DNA from: Flavobacterium amniphilum
GTDB taxonomy: Bacteria > Bacteroidota > Bacteroidia > Flavobacteriales > Flavobacteriaceae
DNA length: 64,000 nucleotides
Direction: 5' to 3'
Assembly: GCF_023634845.1 (NCBI RefSeq)
Contig: NZ_JAMLJL010000004.1
Span: 124,001-188,000 of the forward strand
Positions 26,481 through 35,037 of this stretch are shown one piece after another (the first letter of the stretch is position 1; every line of letters begins with the position of its first letter). The notes under the pieces were generated by a model. The model was not told where the DNA came from. It saw only the letters and a program-made list of their open reading frames with translations, and did no database searches. Position numbers and translations under genes: made by a program.

Positions 26481-27391
26481 TTTTTTAAGAATCTAAACCG
26501 GAAGTACCTTCTAAAGAGCTTCAATGCCGATACAAAAGATCCGTTTTTTATTAATTTGAAAATCAATTTGATGACAACACCAGACTTCAGTTTATTTTCT
26601 AACTTCAGTTTGTGTGCATATTCCAGAATAAGAACCGATTGCTGCTTACTCTTAAAATTTGAATACGCTTCAGATATCAAAAATTCAAAAAACCGGAGGG
26701 TCGCCTCATTTTTTAAAATCACATTATCCTTTTTGCCTGTAATACTGTTTTTTGAAACCCTCACAGAAACCATGGCTTCATTAATGGTAAATATAGTTTG
26801 ATATTCTGTGAATTCCAGCCAAGCTCTGTCGTCAGAATGCCAGGCAAGAGGAAAATCATAGAACAAAATACTTTCATATGCTTTTTTGGAAAAAATATGC
26901 TCTGATAATGAACTTCTGGATTCACCCAGAAAATTTTTGAAATAAGAATCAGTTGATTTTTCAGTTTTGGGATGAAAATAAGGTTCATATCCCTTCAGTA
27001 GTGCGTCATTTTCATCAATATATTGAGACGCATACCTAACCACTTTACTTCCTGATCCTTTTATTTCGTCGAGATTTTCATAAAATTTTGCAACACAATT
27101 GCCCTGCAGAATATCATCATCTCCCAGCACCATAATCCATTCTTCATTTTGCGTCAAACCGATGGATCTTTCCCATTGTTTCACCAAGGATTTAGAACCT
27201 AAATTTGAAGCGAATCTTGTATAATGGATTGAGATTTCATTCTGGTATTTGACAACAACTTCATTTGGATCATCCGGACTGGCATCATCCCCAATATAAA
27301 CATGAAAACGTTTATCTGTCTGCGAAGCAAGTGAATGAATTGTTTTCTCAAAAAACCTGCTGTTATAATATGGAATTACAATCGCCAGCAT
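26477..27391 (-). CDS. Glycosyltransferase family 2 (GT-A)
   Basis: The 304-residue GT2 enzyme starts MLAIVIPYYNSRFFEKTI with YIGDDASPDDPN. The metal-binding DxD equivalent is MVLGDDDIL at about residue 91. The C-terminus is basic and hydrophobic (about 278-304). It follows the DUF1796 gene directly (its ATG abuts that gene's downstream side by one base) and overlaps the next GT2 start by four bases. Donor and acceptor are unknown. Confidence 0.9.
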   Translation of the reverse strand: MLAIVIPYYNSRFFEKTIHSLASQTDKRFHVYIGDDASPDDPNEVVVKYQNEISIHYTRFASNLGSKSLVKQWERSIGLTQNEEWIMVLGDDDILQGNCVAKFYENLDEIKGSGSKVVRYASQYIDENDALLKGYEPYFHPKTEKSTDSYFKNFLGESRSSLSEHIFSKKAYESILFYDFPLAWHSDDRAWLEFTEYQTIFTINEAMVSVRVSKNSITGKKDNVILKNEATLRFFEFLISEAYSNFKSKQQSVLILEYAHKLKLENKLKSGVVIKLIFKLIKNGSFVSALKLFRRYFRFRFLKK

Positions 27392-28129
27392 TTATGAAAT
27401 TTTCTTTTTAACGATTTCAACCTTTGGAAATGTCTCCGTACATACAACTCCTAAATCATTCAATAGTTTTTTATACTTTGATTCGTCTCCCCAAATACCG
27501 AATTTTTCTTTTTCCCTCACATAAGCAGTCATCCTGCAGTTTGACAACGCATTAACCTGCTTGATCAATTCCTCACAATACAATTGGTTTTCGGAGACAG
27601 ATTCATCATAACGCAGGTAAATCAGCAGTTCATCATCCGGTTTTAAAATCGTTTGAAATTCTTCAACAGATGCAATAAATTCATCAACTTTTGAAGAATC
27701 ATCGAAATTCAGGCTCGTTGTATTATGTATAAAATAACAATTTCCTTTATTGTAAATATCTAATAAAATTTTGCATCGCTGCCCGATTTTTTCCTGCAAT
27801 GGTTTATTTATAACCAAATCGTCAAAATGATAGAACAAAGCATCAGGATATGCCGAGGCAAACACTTTTTGCTGCTCGTTAATAGCTAAATCAAGCATAA
27901 AACGCGAAAAGGAATCCCTGATATTTTCAAAAGCATATTGCAAAGCTCCGGATGGTTTTGTATCCAACCAATCGAAAGGCAAACTCTGTTTCCTCAATTC
28001 CATTTTGGTCAGCATATAAGCCGGATGACAATCACAACCAATGGGCACAATGCTCTTTTTAGAGCGAAATTGCTTACTGATTCTGATTTTATAGACAAAA
28101 TGCTTTGATGTCCAGAATTTCACATCCAT
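27392..28129 (-). CDS. DUF1796 putative papain-like cysteine peptidase family protein
   Basis: The 245-residue protein matches the DUF1796 pattern: an early strand followed by IGCDCHPAYML (Cys32, Cys34, His35), then LPFDWLDTKPSGAL and a downstream HFDDL motif. The family is described as putative papain-like cysteine peptidases, but I know of no demonstrated reaction, and members are common inside polysaccharide and lipopolysaccharide loci. There is no signal peptide, so it is cytoplasmic. It lies between a GT10 and a GT2 gene, so a sugar- or glycan-linked function, perhaps transfer or hydrolysis of an acyl or phosphate group, is as likely as proteolysis. Confidence 0.82.
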   Translation of the reverse strand: MDVKFWTSKHFVYKIRISKQFRSKKSIVPIGCDCHPAYMLTKMELRKQSLPFDWLDTKPSGALQYAFENIRDSFSRFMLDLAINEQQKVFASAYPDALFYHFDDLVINKPLQEKIGQRCKILLDIYNKGNCYFIHNTTSLNFDDSSKVDEFIASVEEFQTILKPDDELLIYLRYDESVSENQLYCEELIKQVNALSNCRMTAYVREKEKFGIWGDESKYKKLLNDLGVVCTETFPKVEIVKKKIS

Positions 28130-28144
28130 AGTATTTGATTTATT

Positions 28145-29080
28145 CTATTTAGACCAATGCTTTCGTTTATAACTGGCCCATTTTATTTTTAACCGGTGTA
28201 CATAACTCCAATATTGTTGCGCAACTGGTTTTTTGTTATTTTCGATTACTTGTGAAAGATGCTCCAATACTTTCTCATGTTCTTCTTCATGTTGCAATCT
28301 GTCAGGGCTGAAAGTTGATTCCATGATCATTTGAATCCCTAATTCATCATTTTGATCAATTTCGATTATTGCATTGATCAAATCTTCCTGAGAAGCATAA
28401 TCATTAAAGTTAACGAACCTTTTGCCATTAAAATCTTTAGAAACCTTTTTATTTCCCCAATAAATCGGAATAGATTTTGCCAAAATGGGTTCCATTATTT
28501 TTTCAGTAGTATATCCGTCATGGACACCATTTTCAAAAGACAGAACAAATTTATAATCCTTGATAAATTCGTGTTTACTTTCCACTGGACCACCAACATT
28601 ATTCAAATACTTTCCGCCTGAATCAACCTGTTTTACTTTGGACAACGCATGAAAAAAATCGATACGTTCCTTACAGTCAGGATTTGAAACCACCATACAG
28701 CAGAATTTTGTCTTCTGTTTCCAGATTGCTTCCGCTTCATCACGGTTTAATTTTATTTCTAATTCATCCAACATTTTATGATGGTCAATGTAAAGGGAAT
28801 ACAAAGGCAATCTGAAATGCCTTTTGGATGAATTATAATCATACGAAAAGGCAAAATCACAAGCAGATAAGTCAGGCCTTCTGTTTTCACCCATATACAA
28901 GATACGTTTACATTTGTATTTTAAATACTTCTGGCCAAAGCATGAAAAGAAGATTAAATCGGGATTTTCTTCCTCAATAATAACATTGTATTTCCGGATC
29001 AACAGATTGTAGAAATAATTATTGGTTTTATCAAAATCAGACCAAAAATCAACAAAGTTAACTTTTACAGTTTTCATCAT
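28145..29080 (-). CDS. GT10 alpha-1,3-fucosyltransferase-like enzyme (possible colitosyltransferase)
   Basis: The 311-residue protein has the GT10 fucosyltransferase signature: KFVLSFENGVHDGYTTEKIMEPILAKSIPIYWG at about residues 183-215, plus KFCCMVVSN upstream. GT10 enzymes transfer L-fucose from GDP-fucose with inversion to beta-linked GlcNAc or Glc acceptors. Just upstream in the operon are Gmd, ColC-like and ColD genes that should make GDP-L-colitose (3-deoxy-L-fucose), so the natural donor here may be GDP-colitose. A second Met follows the first (ATGATG), so the start may shift by one codon. The gene ends 15 bases before the DUF1796 gene. Confidence 0.88.
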   Translation of the reverse strand: MMKTVKVNFVDFWSDFDKTNNYFYNLLIRKYNVIIEEENPDLIFFSCFGQKYLKYKCKRILYMGENRRPDLSACDFAFSYDYNSSKRHFRLPLYSLYIDHHKMLDELEIKLNRDEAEAIWKQKTKFCCMVVSNPDCKERIDFFHALSKVKQVDSGGKYLNNVGGPVESKHEFIKDYKFVLSFENGVHDGYTTEKIMEPILAKSIPIYWGNKKVSKDFNGKRFVNFNDYASQEDLINAIIEIDQNDELGIQMIMESTFSPDRLQHEEEHEKVLEHLSQVIENNKKPVAQQYWSYVHRLKIKWASYKRKHWSK

Positions 29081-29086
29081 TTCAGT

Positions 29087-30250
29087 TTAAAAGCTAAGTG
29101 TTTGATATAAATGATTGATTTCTTTTGTCAGGTCAACTTGGTGATTACCAACAAACAAACCGCTTTTATCCAGATAAGCTGCATTTTTCATTTCGCCGAA
29201 AATTTCATAATCAAAATACTTCAGTACTTCATTTTTTGTAAAATCCCCGGTAACGATAGGTCGGCAATCGATATGATTTTCTTCCAGTTTTCTCACTACA
29301 TCTGTTCTTTTCAGTGAAGATTCAGGCTTAATAATCAAGCTAAATCCAAACCAACTGCTATTATCAAGATCTTTCTGGATATAAAAATCTTTATGATCAG
29401 CGAAAAGCGAAATAAACAATTGGGCATTTTTCCTTCTGTAATCTAAAAAAGAAGGTAGCTTTTTCAATTGTTCAACACCAATTACCCCACTCATTTCCAC
29501 CGGTCTCACATTATAGCCGGGCAATAAGAAACGAAACGATTCTTCGAAAGCATTGTCACTTTTATCTGAAACTTTATTTTCTTTAGGCAGATGACGGGTC
29601 CAACCATGAGCTCTGAGACAAACCATAACATGAAACATTTCTTCATCATCGGTACAAATTAATCCGCCTTCCATGGTTGCCATATGGTGTGAATAAAAAG
29701 TTGAAAATGTACCTACTAATCCGAAAGTACCTGTTTGTTTTCCTTTATATTCGGCACCCATCGACTCACAATTATCTTCCATTAGGATAATATCCCGATC
29801 GCCTATAATTTCATTGATTGCGTCAAAATCGTTAGGATTTCCCAGAAGATTAACAGCTAAAATCATTTTGGTATTATCGTTCACGGCCAATTTCAATTGT
29901 TCAAGATCGAAATTGAGAGTATGCAAATCGACATCCACAAATTTCAATTTCAATCCGTATTGATGCAATGGATAATAAGTCGTCGACCAGGAAACGGCAG
30001 GCACTATTACCTCATCTCCTCTTTTCAATTTAGGTTGCTTGGTATAAAACATAGCAGCAACTGCAATCAAGTTTGCAGAAGATCCCGAATTCACCATCAA
30101 ACAATATTTCGAACCTGTGTAACGTGCAAAATCTTCTTCAAATTGTTTTACGCCCGCTCCCATGGTGTACATATCTCTCGCAACTACACCGTTAATTGCT
30201 TCAATTTCTTTCTCATCCCAAGTAGAGGATGCTAACGGATACTTAATCAT
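29087..30250 (-). CDS. colD: GDP-4-keto-6-deoxy-D-mannose 3-dehydratase (ColD)
   Basis: This 387-residue DegT/AHBA_syn-fold enzyme has His188 (in FYSHHMATMEGG) where aminotransferases have the PLP-binding Lys. That His is the hallmark of the ColD/E1 dehydratases and sits at the same residue number as in E. coli ColD (known His188). The N-terminal YPLASSTWDE, the NSGSSANL cofactor region and FVGNHQ near the end also fit ColD, as does the length. ColD removes the C3 hydroxyl of GDP-4-keto-6-deoxymannose using PLP and glutamate. The substrate would come from Gmd two genes upstream and the product would go to the ColC-like enzyme. The start overlaps the colC stop by 8 bases. Confidence 0.94.
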   Translation of the reverse strand: MIKYPLASSTWDEKEIEAINGVVARDMYTMGAGVKQFEEDFARYTGSKYCLMVNSGSSANLIAVAAMFYTKQPKLKRGDEVIVPAVSWSTTYYPLHQYGLKLKFVDVDLHTLNFDLEQLKLAVNDNTKMILAVNLLGNPNDFDAINEIIGDRDIILMEDNCESMGAEYKGKQTGTFGLVGTFSTFYSHHMATMEGGLICTDDEEMFHVMVCLRAHGWTRHLPKENKVSDKSDNAFEESFRFLLPGYNVRPVEMSGVIGVEQLKKLPSFLDYRRKNAQLFISLFADHKDFYIQKDLDNSSWFGFSLIIKPESSLKRTDVVRKLEENHIDCRPIVTGDFTKNEVLKYFDYEIFGEMKNAAYLDKSGLFVGNHQVDLTKEINHLYQTLSF

Positions 30251-31169
30251 TTAATACAGCTGATTTAAAATATTCAACAGTTTTTTTTATTCCATCTTCC
30301 AATGAAGTTTGATGTTTCCAGCCAAAAGATTTTAGTTTACTATCATCGATCAGTTTTTGCTTCATTCCCACAGGTTTTGTCAGATCATGGATGAATTTCC
30401 CTTTAAAATCCAAAATCCCGGCAATTGCTTCATAATACTCATTAATAGTATAATCATATCCTAAACCAACATTGATGTTTTGTGGCATCGATTTAAAATT
30501 ATCCAAAGCATAAAACACAAAATCAGCTAAGTCACCGGCATACATAAATTCCCTGCGGGCAAGACCATCACCCCAAATATCAATTTCAGGTGAATTATTT
30601 TGTTTGGCTTCGTATATTTTTTTTATCACTGCCGGAACCATATGGGAATGTTCAGGCTTGAATTTGTCGTACTTCCCGTAAAGATTACACGGAATTACGG
30701 TTTTATATTGAAATTCAGGATTTTCTTTGTTGATGTATTCACATAAACGGGTTGAGAAGATTTTAGCCAAGGCATATCCTTCATTTGTAGGTTCCAGTTC
30801 TCCTTGCAAAATCATTTCTTCCTTTAGCGGATTCTGGGCATGACGCGGATACATACAGGAACTTGCCATATTCATAAAGTTCTTGACATTATTATCTTTT
30901 GCAGCCATGAGGATATTTCGCCCCATGTCGACATTAGTCACCAGAAAATCAACAGGCCGTGCAATATTTGCCTGAATTCCTCCTACCAAACCTGCAGCAT
31001 GGATAATACAGTCCGGTTGATTTTTCTTTATATAATTATCTACCTGTAAAAAATCTGTAAGGTTTAATTCGGAACTGGACGGTGTCAAAAAATCGTGGAA
31101 AATTGCTTTTGGATGTTCCAATATATTTTTTCCAACCATGCCATTACTTCCCGTTATTAAAATTTTCAT
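30243..31169 (-). CDS. colC: GDP-L-colitose synthase (ColC; GDP-fucose synthase family)
   Basis: From the chosen start this short-chain dehydrogenase has 308 residues. It shows ILITGSNGMVGKN (NADPH site), ASSCMYP and the catalytic EGYALAK (Tyr132, Lys136). It belongs to the GDP-fucose synthase family, which performs 3,5-epimerisation or 5-epimerisation plus 4-keto reduction. With ColD next door, the likely reaction is 5-epimerisation and reduction of GDP-4-keto-3,6-dideoxymannose to GDP-L-colitose. Plain fucose synthase (Fcl) is the alternative. The frame is open to 31214, but the ATG at 31167-31169 lies just after the gmd stop (TAAAATG); another ATG at 31178 is possible. Confidence 0.88.
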   Translation of the reverse strand: MKILITGSNGMVGKNILEHPKAIFHDFLTPSSSELNLTDFLQVDNYIKKNQPDCIIHAAGLVGGIQANIARPVDFLVTNVDMGRNILMAAKDNNVKNFMNMASSCMYPRHAQNPLKEEMILQGELEPTNEGYALAKIFSTRLCEYINKENPEFQYKTVIPCNLYGKYDKFKPEHSHMVPAVIKKIYEAKQNNSPEIDIWGDGLARREFMYAGDLADFVFYALDNFKSMPQNINVGLGYDYTINEYYEAIAGILDFKGKFIHDLTKPVGMKQKLIDDSKLKSFGWKHQTSLEDGIKKTVEYFKSAVLND

Positions 31170-31170
31170 T

Positions 31171-32256
31171 TTATTCATAACGTTGCAGGGAATCCCTGTC
31201 TTTAAAACGGACAACGTACTGTAAGTCGTGTTCCATCATGATTTTTACCAATTGTTCTATCGAAGTCCGATTCGGATTCCATCCCAATTGCTTTTTAGCT
31301 TTTGAAGGATCTCCCAATAAGGTTTCCACTTCAGCCGGACGGTAATAATTCGGATCTACTTCGATTAAAATCTTACCTGTGGATTTGCAGATTCCCTTTT
31401 CATCTTTCCCTTCACCCTGCCATTCCAATTCAATTCCTGCTTCTTTAAAGGCCAATTCACAGAAATAGCGTACAGAATACTGTAAACCGGTAGCGATGAC
31501 ATAATCTTCAGGTTGCTCCTGCTGCAACATTAACCACATGCATTCCACATAATCCTTGGCGTAACCCCAATCGCGCATGGCATCAAGATTTCCCAAATAC
31601 AGTTTTTCCTGAATTCCGTGCTTGATCCGCGATGCAGACAAAGTAATTTTTCTGGTTACAAACGTTTCACCACGTCTTTCAGATTCGTGATTGAACAAAA
31701 TTCCGTTTACGGCATACATACCATAAGATTCACGGTAATTTTTAGAAATCCAGAAAGCATATAATTTAGCGACACCGTATGGTGAACGCGGATAGAAAGG
31801 AGTTGTCTCCGTTTGAGGTACTTCCTGTACTTTACCATACAATTCGGAAGTAGAAGCCTGGTATATTTTTGTTCTATCAGTCAGATTACAGATACGGATG
31901 GCTTCCAATAGCCGCAAAGTTCCCACTGCATCAGTTTCTGCCGTATATTCAGGCATATCAAAAGACACTTTAACATGCGATTGTGCCGCCAGATTGTAAA
32001 TCTCATCCGGTTGTATTTGTTGCACCAACCGAATAAGACTTGTTGCATCGGTCATGTCACCGTAATGCAATTTAATTTTTTTATCTTTATGCAAATCCCT
32101 GAGAAGAGATTCAATATATAAATGTTCGATTCTTTCGGTATTGAAGGTTGAACTTCTGCGGATAATTCCGTGAACTTCATATCCTTTTTCCAACAACAGT
32201 TCTGCCAGATAAGAACCATCCTGACCATTAATACCGGTTATTAATGCCTTTTTCAT
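31171..32256 (-). CDS. gmd: GDP-mannose 4,6-dehydratase
   Basis: The 361-residue extended short-chain dehydrogenase converts GDP-D-mannose to GDP-4-keto-6-deoxy-D-mannose. It has [27 protein letters not shown] (NADP site) and the catalytic set STSELYGK (Glu138) and YGVAK (Tyr160, Lys164). [17 protein letters not shown] is the characteristic Gmd substrate segment. It starts the gmd-colC-colD unit. ManB and ManC for GDP-mannose are not in the window and must be encoded elsewhere. Confidence 0.96.
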   Translation of the reverse strand: MKKALITGINGQDGSYLAELLLEKGYEVHGIIRRSSTFNTERIEHLYIESLLRDLHKDKKIKLHYGDMTDATSLIRLVQQIQPDEIYNLAAQSHVKVSFDMPEYTAETDAVGTLRLLEAIRICNLTDRTKIYQASTSELYGKVQEVPQTETTPFYPRSPYGVAKLYAFWISKNYRESYGMYAVNGILFNHESERRGETFVTRKITLSASRIKHGIQEKLYLGNLDAMRDWGYAKDYVECMWLMLQQEQPEDYVIATGLQYSVRYFCELAFKEAGIELEWQGEGKDEKGICKSTGKILIEVDPNYYRPAEVETLLGDPSKAKKQLGWNPNRTSIEQLVKIMMEHDLQYVVRFKDRDSLQRYE

Positions 32257-32267
32257 TGATCTTCAAA

Positions 32268-33050
32268 TTAATTATCAGCTAAAACTTTCTTTTTAAAATC
32301 TTCAAACGACAGCAAGTTCAAGCTATCTTTTCTGTTGTCTTCAAAAACTTTAAATTCATAATAATCGTTATCTACCTGAGACGGTTCTCCCAGATTTGTT
32401 TTTTTACTGATAACGCCTATTCCCCAGTCAGTATCTACACAACAACTGTAAATTTCTTTTTGTTTTCTGTATTTGAAAAAGGCTTTCCAAGTGGTTCCGT
32501 TCCAGAAGCCTTTTGAAGGCGAAAGCATGTAAGAATAAGTTTCCGAAGCGTGAAATTCGGTTGGCGGATTACAGTCATGCAGTACAATAAAACCAGAATC
32601 AGAAATAAAATCCAAGGCGTTTTTGATGTCACGGTCAACTTGTTCAGCCAAGTGTAGACCATCAATAAAAATCACATCAAAACGAATATCCTTATTTAAT
32701 ATTTCCCCATTATTCAATTTTTGGAAAAACTCATCGCTGGTAAATTTAAAATCTACCGGATTTTCTTCAAATTCGATTCCCGGATCAACACTGTACTTTT
32801 CATTAACGTTTATTTTATTGAAGTTATCATTAGGGTTTCTAACTCCAATTTCAAGATATTTTGAATTAGCTCCGGTTGTACCTACCAAAAAGTTCAGAAT
32901 ATCTGTCCGTGTTGGTGTTTTAGCAATTTCCAGCATCGTTTTTTTATGCCCGTCCTGATGATAAAAATCTTCTTCAGTCCTGTCAACATATCTTATGACT
33001 ACTTTTTCCCTGGTAAATAATTTGGAAATTTTTTTTATAATTCTCTTCAT
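32268..33050 (-). CDS. Class I SAM-dependent methyltransferase (Methyltransf_24-like)
   Basis: The 260-residue protein has a SAM-binding strand KYLEIGVRNPNDNF at about residue 63 and the segment DVIFIDGLHLAEQVDRDI, with the acidic loop typical of Methyltransf_24-like O-methyltransferases. It lies 2 bases from the acetyltransferase next to the ABC exporter genes. It may methylate the growing or terminal sugar. In known ABC-exported O-polysaccharides, terminal methylation can stop chain growth and be read by Wzt; whether this enzyme does that is inference from position. Confidence 0.82.
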   Translation of the reverse strand: MKRIIKKISKLFTREKVVIRYVDRTEEDFYHQDGHKKTMLEIAKTPTRTDILNFLVGTTGANSKYLEIGVRNPNDNFNKINVNEKYSVDPGIEFEENPVDFKFTSDEFFQKLNNGEILNKDIRFDVIFIDGLHLAEQVDRDIKNALDFISDSGFIVLHDCNPPTEFHASETYSYMLSPSKGFWNGTTWKAFFKYRKQKEIYSCCVDTDWGIGVISKKTNLGEPSQVDNDYYEFKVFEDNRKDSLNLLSFEDFKKKVLADN

Positions 33051-33051
33051 A

Positions 33052-33684
33052 TTATCCTTGATGATTCTTTACAATATTTTTTATTTCATCAGAGCACAGA
33101 TACCCAACATTTTTTCTGATTTCGTCAATTGGCCAATCCCACCATTTACTTTTTAACAATTGTCTGATTTCTTCATCAGAAAATCTTTTTTTTATCAATT
33201 TTGCTGGATTGCCACCCCAGATTTCATAAGGCCCGATATTTTTTGAAACTACAGATCCTGCAGCGATTACAGCTCCATCATCAATTTTGACACCTGAAAG
33301 AATCATGGCTCCGTAGCCAATCCAGACATCGTTCCCAATTTCTACATCCCCTTTTGTGGCAGGATGTCCTGTAATGTGATTAGCTTCTTCAAAATGTCCG
33401 GGTATGTCATTAAAAGGATAAGTCGTGACCCAGTCAGTTCTATGGTTACCTCCCAGAAAAATTTTCACTTCACCTGCAATGGAACAAAACTTTCCGATTT
33501 TCAGTTTAGCTGCGTCATTTTCAAAAAGCAAAAGGGGATTGCCATATGTATAATCGCCAATTGAATGGTTTTTATAGGCATCAAACTCATTGGTAAAAAA
33601 AACAGCAGCCTGTTTTTCCTGTTTTAAGCCCTCCTGTTTACCAAAAAATAGTTTTTTGACTGTCTTTTTAACTTTTTTCAGCAT
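33052..33684 (-). CDS. CatB-related hexapeptide O-acetyltransferase
   Basis: The 210-residue left-handed beta-helix acetyltransferase is of the xenobiotic/CatB-like subgroup. It shows GKFCSIAGEVKIFLGGNHRTDWVTTYPF, which contains the conserved catalytic His, and later ATKGDVEIGNDVWIG and NPAKLI. In this operon it probably O- or N-acetylates a sugar, not an antibiotic. Its start overlaps the wzt stop by 17 bases. The first 25 residues are basic and may be disordered. Confidence 0.88.
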   Translation of the reverse strand: MLKKVKKTVKKLFFGKQEGLKQEKQAAVFFTNEFDAYKNHSIGDYTYGNPLLLFENDAAKLKIGKFCSIAGEVKIFLGGNHRTDWVTTYPFNDIPGHFEEANHITGHPATKGDVEIGNDVWIGYGAMILSGVKIDDGAVIAAGSVVSKNIGPYEIWGGNPAKLIKKRFSDEEIRQLLKSKWWDWPIDEIRKNVGYLCSDEIKNIVKNHQG

Positions 33685-34990
33685 AGTTATAACTCTTGAT
33701 ACTCCATTCCAGTTTTGGTCGGATTAAGCCCGGCCAATACCCTACGAATTCCCTTTTCACTCCTGTTTTATAGTCAATTTCATCCAGAACCCTAAAAGTC
33801 AACACTTCATCAAGTTTCAAATGAATCATGTTTGGATTATAATTACCTATTGCAATGTTTATAGAATACTTCCCTTCATTTAAAAAATCAGCCGGAATAA
33901 TGCAACTTGTCGCGTTTATGAATTTTCCTTGTTTTTTAAAATCCCATTCAGGTGAATTAAATTCATTTGTGGAGAATAACAGATTTTCATACTCATTTAT
34001 TACCTGAACAATGGCAGTATTTTTATATTTTTCATTGAAATCGTAATATTCAATGTCTATTTTAATCTTCTCCGAAGATGCAAAGGTATATTTTAAATTC
34101 CCTTCACAATCAGTTATCGAAACACTTTTTATTCTCGCAAATTCATTTCCTGGAGCTTCTTGGAAGTTATTCCATTCATTAGATGAAATAACTTTTGTAT
34201 TTTTTGAAATATAATCTTGGATAGCTAATTGTGTAGAACCTTGATACGAGATTAATCCGTTTTCAAGAACAATGCTTTTTTGGGTCAGTTTTTCAATCGC
34301 ATTCATATCATGGCTCACAAAGAGAATGGTTCTTCCTTCGCCTTTGCTCACTTCATTCATTTTACCAAGACATTTTTTTTGGAATTCCGCATCACCAACA
34401 GCCAAAACCTCATCGACTATTAAAATTTCTGATTCCAAATGAGCTGCCACTGCAAATGCCAAACGCACATACATTCCTGAGGAATAACGCTTCACCGGAG
34501 TATCTATATAGCGTTCGACTCCTGAAAAAGCAACTATTTCATCAAATTTACGGGTAATTTCATGCTTCCGCATTCCTAAAATAGCTCCATTGAGATAGAT
34601 ATTTTCACGACCGGTCATTTCAGGATGAAAACCGGTACCGACTTCCAATAAAGAAGCAATTCTCCCACTGGTATAAATTTTGCCTGTCGAAGGCTGGGTA
34701 ACTTTACTTAATATTTTTAAAAGCGTGCTTTTCCCTGCTCCGTTCCGGCCAATGATACCTACCGATTCTCCTTGTCTGATTTCAAAATCAATATCACGCA
34801 AAGACCATACATAATCACTTTCTCCTTTTGATGAACGATCATTAGCTTCCCCAATTTTTAAAAAAGGATCTTCTTTGCCTTTGAAATTATACCACCAACG
34901 CTTCAAATCGTCTTTAACAGTCCCACTCCCGACCATTCCCAGACGGTATTGTTTGGATATTCCTTCAGCTTTTATAACTATTTTACTCAT
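33668..34990 (-). CDS. wzt: ABC polysaccharide exporter ATPase with C-terminal cargo domain
   Basis: The 440-residue Wzt-type ATPase has Walker A GRNGAGKST at about residues 81-89, the signature YSSGM, Walker B EILIVDEVLAVGD, and the extended N-terminus typical of O-antigen exporters. After about residue 255 it carries an additional beta-sandwich-like domain of about 180 residues. In Wzt proteins of E. coli O8/O9a the equivalent domain binds the modified non-reducing end of the glycan. It pairs with the Wzm permease 47 bases upstream and should export an undecaprenyl-linked glycan across the inner membrane. Confidence 0.95.
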   Translation of the reverse strand: MSKIVIKAEGISKQYRLGMVGSGTVKDDLKRWWYNFKGKEDPFLKIGEANDRSSKGESDYVWSLRDIDFEIRQGESVGIIGRNGAGKSTLLKILSKVTQPSTGKIYTSGRIASLLEVGTGFHPEMTGRENIYLNGAILGMRKHEITRKFDEIVAFSGVERYIDTPVKRYSSGMYVRLAFAVAAHLESEILIVDEVLAVGDAEFQKKCLGKMNEVSKGEGRTILFVSHDMNAIEKLTQKSIVLENGLISYQGSTQLAIQDYISKNTKVISSNEWNNFQEAPGNEFARIKSVSITDCEGNLKYTFASSEKIKIDIEYYDFNEKYKNTAIVQVINEYENLLFSTNEFNSPEWDFKKQGKFINATSCIIPADFLNEGKYSINIAIGNYNPNMIHLKLDEVLTFRVLDEIDYKTGVKREFVGYWPGLIRPKLEWSIKSYNYAEKS

Positions 34991-35037
34991 TGATTTTCAT
35001 AATTTTTTTACTCGTCGTCATCCCTTTGCCCATAATA

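Noticed and set aside
29087..30250. Reading the ColD gene as an ordinary sugar aminotransferase
   Set aside because: The PLP Lys is replaced by His188, and the neighbours are Gmd and a ColC-like enzyme, so dehydration fits better.
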